A stretch of 64,000 bases of DNA from Aporhodopirellula sallentina SM41. Its GTDB lineage: Bacteria; Planctomycetota; Planctomycetia; Pirellulales; Pirellulaceae. The notes below the pieces were generated by a model. It ran no database searches and had not been told where the DNA came from. It saw only the letters and a program-made list of their open reading frames with translations. The stretch spans positions 1 to 64,000 of the forward strand of contig NZ_ANOH01000050.1 in the NCBI RefSeq assembly GCF_000346505.1, in the 5' to 3' direction. The translations under genes were made by a program, and so were the position numbers. Positions within the stretch are counted from its first letter, which is position 1. Each line of letters opens with the position of its first letter. Shown in pieces: positions 1 through 10,182 of the stretch.

Positions 1-42
1 AGCCGAGAGCATCAGAAGGACCGCGAGGAGGCGTCGTTTCAT
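1..42 (-). CDS. Start of a secreted protein, cut by the window edge
   Basis: On the minus strand an ATG at 42 opens a frame reading MKRRLLAVLLMLSA up to the window edge. A basic start followed by a hydrophobic run is typical of a Sec signal peptide. The start lies only 19 bp after the cysNC stop codon, and an AG-rich stretch (aacgagag) in the gap could be a ribosome binding site, so the gene is probably the third member of the cysD-cysNC operon. Only 14 codons are visible, so no function can be given. Confidence 0.55.
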   Translation of the reverse strand, partial: MKRRLLAVLLMLSA

Positions 43-61
43 TTAATAAACTCTCGTTCTT

Positions 62-1981
62 TCATAAATCAATGATCGCGTCGGAGCACTCGCCGATCGA
101 TGACTTGGACGCATCGACCACCAAATCAGGCGAAACAGGCGTTTCGTAATCAGCAGTCACCCCAGGGAAATTCAACAGTTCACCGGCATCGGCCTTTGCG
201 TACTGCCCCTTCGTGTCGCGTTCGCGGCACACTTCCAACGGGGTCGCAACGTGCACCACAAGATAACGTGTGTCCCCAATGAGTTTGCCAACCTTCTGGC
301 GAACGTCCTCGGCAGGAGCCACCATTGCAGCCAAACAAATCAAACCGGCCTCGTTGAGCGTTTGAGCGAGGTGGCCGCCGCGACGCAGGTTCTCACTGCG
401 ATCTTCAGCGGTGAACCCGAGATCAAGACTGAGTCCCCGACGCAACTGTTCGCCATCGATGACCGCGACAGCGCGGCCGACGTCGAACAACTTACGCTCG
501 ACCGCTTTGGCGATCGAAGACTTGCCGCTGCCGGTTAGTCCCGTCAACAGGACCGTTGCCGGTTTCTGCCCGAACCGCGCCGCACGTTCGTCGGCCGAGA
601 CCGCCGAGACTTCCGCATCGCTATCGCCCGAGGCCGCTTCGATGTCGTCGTCCCAAACGCTACGTTCCTTGCCGGTCGCCCCGCGGTCGAGAATCATCCC
701 CGCGGCGACGGTCGAGTTGGTAATCCGGTCGACCACGATAAACGCACCGGTTGATCGGTTTCGTCGATACGGGTCCATGTGAATGGGGGCGGACAACTCG
801 ATCGCGACCCGACCGATTTCGTTCAACTCCAACGTCGGTGCCGGCGTTCGGTGTAACGAGTTAACGTCAACGCGGTATTTCAACGTTTGCACATTGCCGG
901 GCAAGGTTTGCGTGGTGTGTTTGATCAGATAAGTCTTGCCCGGGACCATCGCCTCTTCGCCCATCCACACCAACATCGCCTCGACATTGGTTTCGCTGCG
1001 AGGCAGGTTGCCGCTGCGAACGATCATATCACCGCGACTGGCGTCGATTTCATCTTCGAGGGTCAGCGTGATCGACAGCGGTGCGTACGCTTCTTCCAAA
1101 TCACCTTCGTAGGTAACGATCTGCTTCACCTTCGATTTCCGGCGACTCGGCAGAACCATGATCTCGTCGCCAGGACGCACGATCCCCGAAGCGATCGTTC
1201 CGCAGAAGCCCCGGAAGTTCAGGTTCGGACGGTTCACATACTGAACCGGCATCCGGAAATCCTGCAGGTTACGATCCGATCCGATGTAAACCGTTTCGAG
1301 GAAGTTCATCAGCGTCGAACCGGTGTACCACGGCGATGATTCACTGCGGTCGACAACGTTGTCACCGTTGAGTGCACTAATCGGAATGAAGTTCAAATCA
1401 GGCAGATCCAACCGCGCCGCAAAGGCACGGTAGTCGGAGCAGATTTCATTGAACCGTTCTTCGCTGAAATCAACCAAGTCCATCTTGTTGATCGCCACGA
1501 CGACGTGACGAATCCCCAACAGCGAAACGATGAACGAGTGCCGCCGTGTCTGAGTCAAAACGCCGTGTCGTGCATCGATCAAGATGATCGCCAGGTCCGC
1601 GGTGCTCGCACCGGTAGCCATGTTTCGCGTGTACTGCTCGTGCCCCGGCGTGTCCGCGATGATGAACTTGCGTTTGGCAGTGCTGAAATACCGGTACGCA
1701 ACGTCGATCGTGATCCCTTGCTCGCGTTCTTCTTTCAATCCATCCATGAATAGGGATGGGTCAAAACCGCCGGCAACCGAACCTTGCCGCACCGAGTCGT
1801 CCTGAACCTTCGCGAGTTCATCCTCATAGACGAGTTTGGAATCGTAGAGCAAACGTCCGATGAGCGTGCTCTTACCATCATCGACACTGCCGCAGGTAAT
1901 GAAACGCAAGAGCTGCTTCTGCTCATGCTGTTTCAGGTAGGCGTCAATGTCGGTAGCGATCAGGTCAGATTGATGAGACAT
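62..1981 (-). CDS. cysNC: Bifunctional sulfate adenylyltransferase GTPase subunit / adenylylsulfate kinase (CysNC, NodQ type)
   Basis: The protein activates sulfate in the cytoplasm. Its N-terminal half is the regulatory GTPase of ATP sulfurylase and drives APS synthesis by CysD. Its C-terminal half is an APS kinase domain that would make PAPS. The 639 residues show an EF-Tu-like GTPase with P-loop GSVDDGKS (31-38), DTPGH (110-114) and NKMD (165-168), beta-barrel domains to about 435, a short acidic linker (about 443-466), and a kinase domain with P-loop GLTGSGKSS (481-489) and [15 protein letters not shown] (520-534). The usual kinase motif ISPFR/ISPYR, which carries the phosphorylated serine of E. 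coli CysC, reads VAPAEDV (555-561), so that serine is missing. CysD lies 125 bp upstream on the same strand. The assignment to the family is firm; kinase activity is less certain. Confidence 0.96.
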   Translation of the reverse strand: MSHQSDLIATDIDAYLKQHEQKQLLRFITCGSVDDGKSTLIGRLLYDSKLVYEDELAKVQDDSVRQGSVAGGFDPSLFMDGLKEEREQGITIDVAYRYFSTAKRKFIIADTPGHEQYTRNMATGASTADLAIILIDARHGVLTQTRRHSFIVSLLGIRHVVVAINKMDLVDFSEERFNEICSDYRAFAARLDLPDLNFIPISALNGDNVVDRSESSPWYTGSTLMNFLETVYIGSDRNLQDFRMPVQYVNRPNLNFRGFCGTIASGIVRPGDEIMVLPSRRKSKVKQIVTYEGDLEEAYAPLSITLTLEDEIDASRGDMIVRSGNLPRSETNVEAMLVWMGEEAMVPGKTYLIKHTTQTLPGNVQTLKYRVDVNSLHRTPAPTLELNEIGRVAIELSAPIHMDPYRRNRSTGAFIVVDRITNSTVAAGMILDRGATGKERSVWDDDIEAASGDSDAEVSAVSADERAARFGQKPATVLLTGLTGSGKSSIAKAVERKLFDVGRAVAVIDGEQLRRGLSLDLGFTAEDRSENLRRGGHLAQTLNEAGLICLAAMVAPAEDVRQKVGKLIGDTRYLVVHVATPLEVCRERDTKGQYAKADAGELLNFPGVTADYETPVSPDLVVDASKSSIGECSDAIIDL

Positions 1982-2106
1982 GGGAAGGATCTTTTAACGA
2001 TCAGGTGTTGGCTGTGTAGGAAGAGAGACGGTGTCGCAGAGATGGTCTCGCCGCGCGAGTAACGGCGAGACGCGAACAGCGCGTGGCTGGTCCATGGCGG
2101 CGTGAA

Positions 2107-3018
2107 CTAGAAGTAGCCGCGTTCCTTTTTCTTTTGCATCCCAACACCACCTTCGTCTTGATCGATGATGCGGCCTTGTCGCTCACTCGTTCGAGTCAAC
2201 AACATTTCCTGAATCACTTCAGGCAGCGTCGTCGCTTCACTTTCGACTGCTCCCGAGAGCGGGTAGCACCCCAACGTTCGGAAGCGGACCATCTTCGTCT
2301 CCTCGACTTCGCCGGGCAGCAGAGGCATCCGGTCGTCATCCCGCATCAACAAGATACCGTCGCGACGAATCACCTTTCGCGGCGCCGACAAATACAACGG
2401 AACGATCGGGATCTGTTCCAAGTGGATGTATTGCCAAACATCGAGTTCGGTCCAGTTACTCATTGGGAAGACCCGAATCGACTCGCCTTTATTCACGCGG
2501 CCGTTGTAAACGTTCCACAGTTCGGGACGTTGGTTCTTCGGATCCCAGCGGTGCGATTTGTCACGGAAGCTAAACACGCGTTCTTTCGCGCGGCTCTTCT
2601 CTTCGTCGCGGCGGGCTCCCCCGAACGCGGCGTCGAATTGGTACTTGTCCAACGCCGCCTTCAAAGCATCGGTTTTCATCAACTCGGTGTGACGCTCGCT
2701 GTCTTCCCACGGGGGAATGTTCAGCTTCAGCCCTTCCTCATTGGTATGAACCAGAACGTCCAAACCGAGTTCACCGCGAACGTATTTTTCGCGGTGCTCA
2801 TACATGTCTTTGAATTTGTACGTCGTGTCGACATGCAGCAGTGGAAACGGCAGCTTCGCAGGAGCAAACGCCTTCAACGCCAATCGCAGCAGCACGGCGG
2901 AGTCTTTGCCGATCGAGTACAGCATGACCGGCTTGTCGAATTCGGCGACGACTTCGCGGAAGATGTGAATGCTCTCGGCCTCGAGCTGTCTCAAGTGAGT
3001 GAGGCTATAATCTGACAT
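2107..3018 (-). CDS. cysD: Sulfate adenylyltransferase subunit 2 (CysD)
   Basis: This is the catalytic subunit of heterodimeric ATP sulfurylase, which makes adenosine 5'-phosphosulfate from ATP and sulfate and works with the GTPase CysN. The 303 residues match the usual family length. They begin with the conserved region [18 protein letters not shown] and contain the PP-loop [11 protein letters not shown] (about 34-44), the characteristic CysD variant of [22 protein letters not shown] and the C-terminal [14 protein letters not shown] stretch are also family hallmarks. The gene is first in the operon, with cysNC next downstream, so the pair supplies activated sulfate for cysteine synthesis or sulfation. 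No regulator gene is adjacent. Confidence 0.97.
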   Translation of the reverse strand: MSDYSLTHLRQLEAESIHIFREVVAEFDKPVMLYSIGKDSAVLLRLALKAFAPAKLPFPLLHVDTTYKFKDMYEHREKYVRGELGLDVLVHTNEEGLKLNIPPWEDSERHTELMKTDALKAALDKYQFDAAFGGARRDEEKSRAKERVFSFRDKSHRWDPKNQRPELWNVYNGRVNKGESIRVFPMSNWTELDVWQYIHLEQIPIVPLYLSAPRKVIRRDGILLMRDDDRMPLLPGEVEETKMVRFRTLGCYPLSGAVESEATTLPEVIQEMLLTRTSERQGRIIDQDEGGVGMQKKKERGYF

Positions 3019-3266
3019 GGGAAGCGTTCAGCCAGTGGCAGAGGAATGGGACTAAAAAGAGGAAAGGCGCACGAAACACCTTTCGGGAGCAGATGACAAG
3101 CCCGGCGGTCGACAACACGGCGTCGAAACAGTGGCATCGGCCCAAAAGCACCCGTCGCGTGGTTCGAGCAGCCGTAACATACAAGAACCGCGCAACCGAC
3201 AAACTTTCGCACAATTGGGCTGAAAGTATAGTTGTTCGAGAGAAATCCGACAGGCGGGAAACACTG

Positions 3267-4031
3267 CTAGGCGAAACGGCCTTTGCGTGACAACTGCAAT
3301 ATCACTCCCTGACCCTGCAGGTCAGACAGGTCGTCGTCATCGGCGAGCACTTCATCGCCGCGTTCGCGGGCCACCTGTTCGACTTCACCGGAGCCGGCTT
3401 CATCGGCGCCGGGAATCCCGAGCGGATAGCTCGCGAGCACCCGCAGGTCGAAGTTTTTCAGAATGCCGTGATGCCGAGCCTCCGCCCGCTCCTCGACCCA
3501 CTTCGGCCCTTTGATCAGCAGCAGCCGGTCGAAACTTTCCGAATGCGGCTCCACCCACTTGCAGAATTTCATCAGACTCCCGACCGCTCGACTCACGATC
3601 GTCGAGAACCGGAAATCCTCCAACAGGTGTTCGCCGCGAGAAGCGTAGACGGGAACGCTCAGATTAAGCTCCGTGACCAGCTCATCGAGCACTTTGGCAC
3701 GTTTTCCAACCGATTCCGCCAGAGAAACCTCGACATCGGGACGGAGAATCGCGAGCGGAATCCCGGGAACACCGTTTCCGCTGCCCAAATCCAACACCAC
3801 TTCACCGGGCTGGACCAGGTGGGCCAATTGCAAGCAATCCCGGAGGTCACGGCCGACGTATAAGTCCCACGTGGTATGCCGTGTCAGGTTCAACTGCTCG
3901 TTGAACTTCCACATCACCTCCGCGTACCGCCGCAATTCTCCCGCGAGCGGCTCATCGAGCTGCATGCCATATCGCAAAAGGGCGGATTCAAAGGTTTCTT
4001 CGAGTTCGTTGTTTTCAGTTGGTTGGGTCAT
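3267..4031 (-). CDS. rsmG: 16S rRNA (guanine-N7)-methyltransferase RsmG (GidB)
   Basis: RsmG methylates N7 of G527 in 16S rRNA using S-adenosylmethionine. The SAM-binding motif VLDLGSGNGVPGIPLAI is clear, preceded by the family signature WKFNEQLNLT and followed by FSTIVSRAVGS. I chose the ATG at 4031 (MTQPTENNELEE), giving 254 residues; the frame is open for 43 more codons upstream, but those are arginine- and cysteine-rich and do not resemble the family. The tail is longer and more acidic than usual (GDEVLADDDDLSD). The gene stands alone between cysD and the divergent tRNA operon, not next to gidA/mnmG as in many bacteria. Confidence 0.93.
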   Translation of the reverse strand: MTQPTENNELEETFESALLRYGMQLDEPLAGELRRYAEVMWKFNEQLNLTRHTTWDLYVGRDLRDCLQLAHLVQPGEVVLDLGSGNGVPGIPLAILRPDVEVSLAESVGKRAKVLDELVTELNLSVPVYASRGEHLLEDFRFSTIVSRAVGSLMKFCKWVEPHSESFDRLLLIKGPKWVEERAEARHHGILKNFDLRVLASYPLGIPGADEAGSGEVEQVARERGDEVLADDDDLSDLQGQGVILQLSRKGRFA

Positions 4032-4605
4032 TCTCGAAGTTGATAGCAAGGCATGGGTTGATCGGAAAGGTGCCCTGCGGCAAACACAAACCGGAAACGC
4101 ACCTAAAACCTGTGGGAAACAGCGGCGTGTCGCTCTCGCGGCCAGGCGTCGCACTCGCATTTATCCTGCACGAATAAACGCAAGCGTTCCGGACTGGCGA
4201 TCACTGGCAGACGATCACCGGCAGAGGATTTTTTGCAACAAGTACACAATACTGTAGCAGGCAGCACTGTAGCAGGCCGCTCGCGATAACTCACGCGAGA
4301 TCCCCACGCACCACAGCGAAAACGGGCGCGTCAACTGAGGCCCAGAGAGAGGCTGAACTGGCTCACCGCAGGAGATACAGCAGGGATATTGTGTAGCGAC
4401 GCCCCGTGGCACTTTGATCAGGTGCTGCAGATTCGAGCTCTGCAGGACCGTCAATGCGAACCGCCGCGATAAATCCAGGGTCTGTAGCAACGTTGAAGGC
4501 CACTACAACCGTTTTTTTTGTTTTTCAGTCCCTATTTTGGTTCAATTCCGTCTTGTTCCCAAACGGCGGATCGGTACACTCTGCCTTCCCTGGTCGGCAA
4601 CAGCG
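4032..4605. other. Intergenic region between rsmG and the tRNA-tuf operon
   Basis: I see no credible gene in this divergent spacer; the short open frames have no family resemblance. It holds a small tandem repeat (actgtagcaggc twice, near 4252-4279) and, at its right end, the likely promoter of the tRNA operon, listed separately. Confidence 0.6.
4553..4580 (+). promoter_or_regulatory. Probable sigma-70-type promoter of the tRNA-tuf operon
   Basis: TTGTTC (4553-4558) and TACACT (4575-4580) are separated by 16 bp, and the first tRNA begins 26 bp after the -10 box. Spacing and position suit a housekeeping promoter for a stable RNA operon. The assignment is by pattern only. Confidence 0.45.
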
Positions 4606-4678
4606 GCCAACGTAGCTCAGTTGGCAGAGCAGCTGATTTGTAATCAGCCGGTCGTGGGTTCGAATCCCTCCGTTGGCT
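4606..4678 (+). tRNA. tRNA-Thr (anticodon TGT)
   Basis: The acceptor stem pairs GCCAACG with CGTTGGC, discriminator T4678. The anticodon loop TTTGTAA (4637-4643) gives anticodon TGT at 4639-4641. The T arm contains TTCGAAT and has one T-T mismatch in its stem. CCA is not encoded. It is the first tRNA of the tuf-linked cluster and corresponds to E. coli thrU. Confidence 0.96.
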
Positions 4679-4900
4679 CTTAGGCGAAACGGGTGCACCA
4701 CCAAGACATTTGTAGGTGCCGAAAGACATCGGCGTCGACCAGCACCTGAGATGCCAGCAAAAAAACGGCGACTTGAATGGCGAAACCTCGCTCAATCGCC
4801 GAATAGCGTACAAACACATCGAAACAGAGAGAACGAGTTTTTCATGACGAACACCGTGGCATAGGAATTCCCTTCGCCACAAAGAGTTGAAAGATTTTTT

Positions 4901-4982
4901 GGGGGTTTGCCCGAGTGGTTAAAGGGGGCGGACTGTAAATCCGCTGGCTATGCCTACATTGGTTCGAATCCAATAGCCCCCA
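4901..4982 (+). tRNA. tRNA-Tyr (anticodon GTA)
   Basis: The acceptor GGGGGTT pairs with AGCCCCC (one T-G wobble). The anticodon loop CTGTAAA gives GTA at 4935-4937. A long variable arm with stem GGC-TAT-GCC makes it a class II tRNA, as expected for bacterial tRNA-Tyr. The T arm is ATTGG TTCGAAT CCAAT. CCA is not encoded. It corresponds to E. coli tyrU. Confidence 0.96.
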
Positions 4983-5066
4983 TTTCGAAAATGACCAACG
5001 ATTCACCCCGGCAGGTGGCCTTACCCCAAGGTCGTTTGCCCCAAACGAGAGTTGGCCTTTTCAATC

Positions 5067-5137
5067 GCGGGTGTAGCTCAATGGTAGAGCAGCAGCCTTC
5101 CAAGCTGAATACGAGGGTTCGATTCCCTTCACCCGCT
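5067..5137 (+). tRNA. tRNA-Gly (anticodon TCC)
   Basis: The acceptor GCGGGTG pairs with CACCCGC, discriminator T5137. The anticodon loop CTTCCAA gives TCC at 5099-5101. The T arm contains TTCGATT. CCA is not encoded. It corresponds to E. coli glyT. Confidence 0.96.
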
Positions 5138-5246
5138 TAAAACGAAAGCTACTAGTGACTTACGGTTTTTGATCGAGTCAGACGCGTCGACCACGATCGA
5201 CATTCTGACTGGCATCATCACTGCCGTTCACTAGCAGTTTTTTTTT

Positions 5247-5318
5247 GCTGCTGTAGCTCAGGGGTAGAGCGCCTCCTTGGTAAGGATGAGGTCATGGGTT
5301 CAAATCCCATCAGCAGCT
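5247..5318 (+). tRNA. tRNA-Thr (anticodon GGT)
   Basis: The acceptor GCTGCTG pairs with CAGCAGC. The anticodon loop TTGGTAA gives GGT at 5279-5281. The anticodon stem CCTCC/GGATG has one C-T mismatch. CCA is not encoded. It lies 238 bp upstream of tuf and corresponds to E. coli thrT. Confidence 0.95.
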
Positions 5319-5556
5319 CTCCGGTCGTCCGGCAGGCCAACATCTCCCACGTGGGAAGAAAGGTGTTGGTCCTTTCAGATACGGGACGTCCAAACATTTC
5401 CGTTTCGTTTCGATTTTTGTAGATCGAATGCGATCGGCACGGCCGATTCGTCAGCGGTCCACCGTGGGTGTGAACACGGTCGCAGGCGAGGAGGGCTTCC
5501 GCAGGGCGTATCTCAGCGGGGGTAGTGGTGCAGGTCGCGATTGTAGGTGAATCAGC

Positions 5557-6753
<1,197 letters not shown>

Positions 6754-6815
6754 AATTGCGTGGAACGGCTTTTAGCATTTAGCTTTCAGCCTCCATTCGC
6801 TAGAATCAGCCGAGA

Positions 6816-6851
6816 AAGCCTTGGATAGCGATTTTTTGCCATCCAGGGCTT
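6816..6851 (+). other. Stem-loop between tuf and tRNA-Trp
   Basis: An 11-bp stem (AAGCCTTGGAT with ATCCAGGGCTT, one G-U pair) closes a 14-nt loop that contains the only T-rich run. No T-tract follows the stem, so it is a poor intrinsic terminator. It may be a processing or partial termination site between tuf and the downstream tRNA-secE-nusG genes. Confidence 0.4.
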
Positions 6852-6967
6852 CGGCGATTCGTTAACATCCTTTCACCAAGGTGTTGACAAAACGTTCATC
6901 GACATCCGCACGGAACGGCTCACGGTGTATTTTCCGTAGTCACGATGTCCCGTTGCAACGATGTCAC

Positions 6968-7040
6968 AGGGGCGTAGCTCAATTGGCAGAGCACTGGTTT
7001 CCAAAACCAGCGGTTGTGAGTTCGACTCTCGCCGCCCCTG
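6968..7040 (+). tRNA. tRNA-Trp (anticodon CCA)
   Basis: The acceptor AGGGGCG pairs with CGCCCCT, discriminator G7040. The anticodon loop TTCCAAA gives CCA at 7001-7003, closed by CTGGT/ACCAG. It lies between tuf and secE, a position shared with many bacteria. CCA is not encoded. Confidence 0.96.
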
Positions 7041-7166
7041 CTTTCAGATCAAATACCAGATCGGGCCTTCATGACGGAGCCGGTCATTGCAGTTCCGTTC
7101 GCAGGAAGCCAGCGGAAAAGAGTTTTTAAAATCCTGCCGAACGATCGGCCGGGAAGGACCTAAGGG

Positions 7167-7613
7167 ATGTCAAAAGATATAACTCAATCTGGTGCAGCAG
7201 ACGCTCCCTTAGCGAGCGAACTGTTCCACGCCAACGTTTACAAGCCGAACCAAGGCCGCATCGTTCGGCAACTGACTGCCCTGGCCATCTTCGTCATCGT
7301 TGGCTTGGGCTGCTGGCGCCTGTATGGATTCCTGCCAACGCTGATGGAAAATGCGATTCTCGCTCGTTCCATCGCAGGAGTGCTGCTCGCCGCGGGACTG
7401 TGGTTCGGATTCCGCGTCGTCAACTGGCCGCGATTCGCCGATTTTCTGATCGCGGTCGAAGCCGAAATGAACAAGGTCACCTGGCCGAGCAAGGATGAAC
7501 TCAAACGGGCTGCCGTGGTTGTGATCTTTACCATCTTTTTCCTCGCCATCACGCTCTTCGCGTTTGACGTTATTTGGCAGTTCATCTTTAGCACCCTCAG
7601 AGTCACTTCGTGA
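7167..7613 (+). CDS. secE: Preprotein translocase subunit SecE
   Basis: SecE clamps SecY in the Sec translocon of the inner membrane. The hallmark amphipathic segment VEAEMNKVTWPSKDEL (about 97-112) precedes the last TM helix (about 114-138). Two further hydrophobic segments (about 35-55 and 65-83) give three predicted TM helices, as in E. coli, rather than the single helix of many bacteria. The 148 residues are preceded by a purine-rich ribosome binding region (gggaaggacctaaggg). The stop codon overlaps the GTG start of nusG, so the two are translationally coupled. Confidence 0.95.
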   Translation: MSKDITQSGAADAPLASELFHANVYKPNQGRIVRQLTALAIFVIVGLGCWRLYGFLPTLMENAILARSIAGVLLAAGLWFGFRVVNWPRFADFLIAVEAEMNKVTWPSKDELKRAAVVVIFTIFFLAITLFAFDVIWQFIFSTLRVTS

Positions 7614-8317
7614 GCGAAAACGAGATTAACGAGAACGAGACTGTCAACGAAGAAGATTCGGCCGCGATGGACGAGGTCGCCGATGACGCGACCGCTGAAA
7701 GCAACGCTCCCTCTCTGCCGCCAGCCGCTCCCGTGGACCCGAATGCACCTCCCAAACCTGAGGTGAACGATGAATCACCGATGGATTGGTACATCCTGAA
7801 GGTCGCATTCAACCGCGAAGATTCCATTGCCGAGGCCCTCCGCAAACGAATCAAAATGGAAGGCATGCAGGAGTACTTCGGCGACATCGTCGTTCCATCC
7901 GAAGACGTTGCCACCTTCACCCGTGACGGCAAACGCCGCGTTACCAAACGCAAATTGCTGCCCGGGTACATCATGGCCTACATGTCGATCAACGACGACA
8001 CCTGGTTCCTGGTTCGAGAAACGAACGGTATCAGTGACTTCACCGGCGCCGGCGGCAATCCGATGCCAATGGACCCCGAAGACGTCGATCGCTTTATCAA
8101 CCGCCCACTCGTCGACGACGAAGACGAAGCACCGATCAAAACCGCGATCCCGTTCAAAGTCGGCGATCGCGTTCGCGTCAAGGAAGGCAATTTCGAGAAT
8201 CAAGAAGGGGAAGTCGACGTGGTCGACGAAGCCAACGGTCGCGTAACGGTGATCATCAATATCTTCGGTCGCAGCGTCCCGATGGAACTCGACCATTGGC
8301 AAGTCGAACCGCTCTAA
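7610..8317 (+). CDS. nusG: Transcription termination/antitermination factor NusG
   Basis: NusG binds RNA polymerase and modulates pausing, Rho termination and coupling to translation. The 235 residues have an acidic, proline-rich N-terminal extension of about 55 residues (not in E. coli NusG), then the NGN domain (MDWYILKVAFNREDSIAEAL, LLPGYIMAYM) and a C-terminal KOW domain (FKVGDRVRVKEGNFENQEGEV). It starts with GTG inside the secE stop (GTGA overlap). Position before rplK matches the conserved secE-nusG-rplK order. Confidence 0.96.
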   Translation: MSENEINENETVNEEDSAAMDEVADDATAESNAPSLPPAAPVDPNAPPKPEVNDESPMDWYILKVAFNREDSIAEALRKRIKMEGMQEYFGDIVVPSEDVATFTRDGKRRVTKRKLLPGYIMAYMSINDDTWFLVRETNGISDFTGAGGNPMPMDPEDVDRFINRPLVDDEDEAPIKTAIPFKVGDRVRVKEGNFENQEGEVDVVDEANGRVTVIINIFGRSVPMELDHWQVEPL

Positions 8318-8451
8318 ACGGCACGACGCGCCATCCAGGCCGTCCCTCGCCCACTGATCGTTCGTTTGCCCACTCGTAATTTAACATTCCACATCACTCA
8401 CAAGTCCCGACGGAGCCTCGGCTCTTCGAGAACAGCTAAAAGCGTTTTCCC

Positions 8452-8877
8452 ATGGCAAAACAAGTTACCGGCCAAGCCAAATTCCAAGTCCCCGGTGGTC
8501 AAGCGACTCCCGCCCCTCCTGTAGGTACATCGCTCGGTAAGTTCGGTGTGAACCTGGGACAATTCGTTCAGCAGTTCAACGATCGCACCAAAGAGTACAA
8601 CGGTACCCCGATCCCCGTGATCGTGACCGTGTATAACGATCGCAGCTTCGACTTCATCACCAAGAGCCCACCGGCCGCATCGATGCTCAAGGCAGCAGCC
8701 GGGATCGCCAAAGGCAGCGGCGTGCCTAACAAAGACAAAGTCGGCAAGGTTACCCGTGCTCAGTGCGAAGAAATCGCTCAGAAGAAGATGGAAGACCTCA
8801 ACGCCCGCAGCATCGACCAAGCCGCGATGATGATCGAAGGAACCGCCCGCAGCATGGGTATCGTGGTCGAAGGCTAA
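8452..8877 (+). CDS. rplK: 50S ribosomal protein L11
   Basis: L11 binds the GTPase-associated region of 23S rRNA. Its 141 residues match the family length, with the conserved start (TGQAKFQVPGGQATPAPPVG), LGKFGVNLGQFVQQFN, and C-terminal RSMGIVVEG. Unusually, rplA does not follow. The gene is followed by an intrinsic terminator and then by a convergent, unrelated operon, so the ribosomal cluster stops here. Confidence 0.97.
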   Translation: MAKQVTGQAKFQVPGGQATPAPPVGTSLGKFGVNLGQFVQQFNDRTKEYNGTPIPVIVTVYNDRSFDFITKSPPAASMLKAAAGIAKGSGVPNKDKVGKVTRAQCEEIAQKKMEDLNARSIDQAAMMIEGTARSMGIVVEG

Positions 8878-8947
8878 TTCTTCTCGCCTTCAATCGCTCG
8901 TTGCAGGCAACAGGCGTCCCCTCACCTGCAATCCAGCCGAGTACATA

Positions 8948-8976
8948 CAGCCCCGTGTCAGAACCGGGGCTGTTTT
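8948..8976 (+). terminator. Intrinsic terminator after rplK
   Basis: An 8-bp perfect stem CAGCCCCG/CGGGGCTG (8948-8955 with 8965-8972) closes a 9-nt loop and is followed by TTTTCGTTT. It lies 71 bp after the rplK stop and ends the secE-nusG-rplK transcript. Confidence 0.85.
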
Positions 8977-9099
8977 CGTTTGCACGGGTCCCCTCCCGAA
9001 GATTCGAACTTCCGGCATTCGATACATTGCGACGTGACGGTTCGCAGTCAAATGTGTCTTGGGTCAGGTGCATTCGATCCGTCTCTGGTGCGATCGAAA

Positions 9100-10182
9100 C
9101 TACTGCGCCTTCGACCGGGTTCCGCGACTGCTGAAGATGATCGCTTGCCCGTCGAGCAACGGACGTGCGGCGGTCGCAAAACCTCGCTGATACAAGTGCT
9201 CTTTGAGCTGCCGCAGTTCGCCAAAGCTGTCGGGATAAACCCAAACCGTGATCGTCGTCGAATGCGGATCACGCCCGGCTAATTCGATGTCGAGGAAGCT
9301 GCGATCGCGGAGAACCTGCGCGACCGGCTGCCCGACCGAATCGTTGAGAGGTTCAAACGCGACCGCCCCGAGCCGCGTTGCCATGGCCATTGAGGTTCGG
9401 CCGTTTTGCGTCACGCGACCGACTTCTCGTTCGACAACATAGTTCGCGATGTAGTCTCGGATCGGGCCGACGGTGGACGCATCCTTGCCCGGTCGCTGCG
9501 TCATTCGCCTAGCATCTTCCTTGATTTGCTTCATCAGAGGTTCGACTGGCACGAGAGACAATTTCCCGGCCTTCAGACGGAAGTCGATCTCGTCTCCGAA
9601 GACCGTTTTGGCCATCGGCGTGGGAAGGTGCTCGACCGCAACCAATGGAGCTTCTTCGTTTTCCAATCGTTCTTTGGTGCCAGCCAACTCGGCAATTTCC
9701 GATTCGATTTCTCGGATCTGACGCTGATTTTTGGCGGCGAGAACCTTGGTCTCGTCTAGCTCGCTTTTTTTCTCTTCCCAGGCTGCTTCGGCGATACTCA
9801 ACAGGTCGAGCAACCGTCCGCGTGCGTCGGAAAGTCGGCTGATTTGATCGTTGTATCGTCTCAGATTCGCCTCAATCCGCATCGAGTCTCGCTGAGCCGA
9901 TGCGGCGCGCATCGCCATTTCACCGAGTTTGTCCAATTGAGCCCGCGAGGCGACTGCTTCGACCGGAGACTCCGGAGCCGGTTCGATTAACTTCTCAACA
10001 GGCTCATCGTTCTCAACGATTTGCAATTCGGACTCGACCGAATCCCGCAACATCTCGGTGATTCGTTGTGTTTGGGTTCCCAGGACGACCACGAGAATGA
10101 TCAGGATGCCCACGAGGTTAGCAACGATATCCAAGAATGCATCGTGACCGAGTTCAACCGTGCTGCGACGACGTCCGCTCAT
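9100..10182 (-). CDS. ExbD/TolR-like single-TM protein with coiled coil (third gene of the channel operon)
   Basis: I infer a proton-channel partner in the inner membrane. The 360 residues begin with a short basic N-terminus and one TM helix (about 16-36) that contains FLDIVANLVGILII. An aspartate at residue 18 sits where ExbD, TolR and MotB carry their essential membrane aspartate. A coiled coil (about 80-180, heptad-rich with many E, R, L) follows, then a globular domain (about 190-350) of no known family to me. The start overlaps the stop of the upstream gene by 4 bp. The topology should be N-in, C-out. No peptidoglycan-binding OmpA-like motif is visible, which argues against a classical MotB. 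Confidence 0.7.
   Translation of the reverse strand: MSGRRRSTVELGHDAFLDIVANLVGILIILVVVLGTQTQRITEMLRDSVESELQIVENDEPVEKLIEPAPESPVEAVASRAQLDKLGEMAMRAASAQRDSMRIEANLRRYNDQISRLSDARGRLLDLLSIAEAAWEEKKSELDETKVLAAKNQRQIREIESEIAELAGTKERLENEEAPLVAVEHLPTPMAKTVFGDEIDFRLKAGKLSLVPVEPLMKQIKEDARRMTQRPGKDASTVGPIRDYIANYVVEREVGRVTQNGRTSMAMATRLGAVAFEPLNDSVGQPVAQVLRDRSFLDIELAGRDPHSTTITVWVYPDSFGELRQLKEHLYQRGFATAARPLLDGQAIIFSSRGTRSKAQ

Noticed and set aside
2083-3015. Long plus-strand frames opposite cysD, mgtE (32834-33760), ptsI (38555-39487), rng (41027-41767) and the DUF1571 gene (56739-57653)
   Set aside because: Shadow frames of confident genes; composition is that of antisense translation.
6884-6889. Perfect TTGACA as promoter for tRNA-Trp/secE
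   Set aside because: No TATAAT-like box lies 16-18 bp downstream (the place reads cgcacg).
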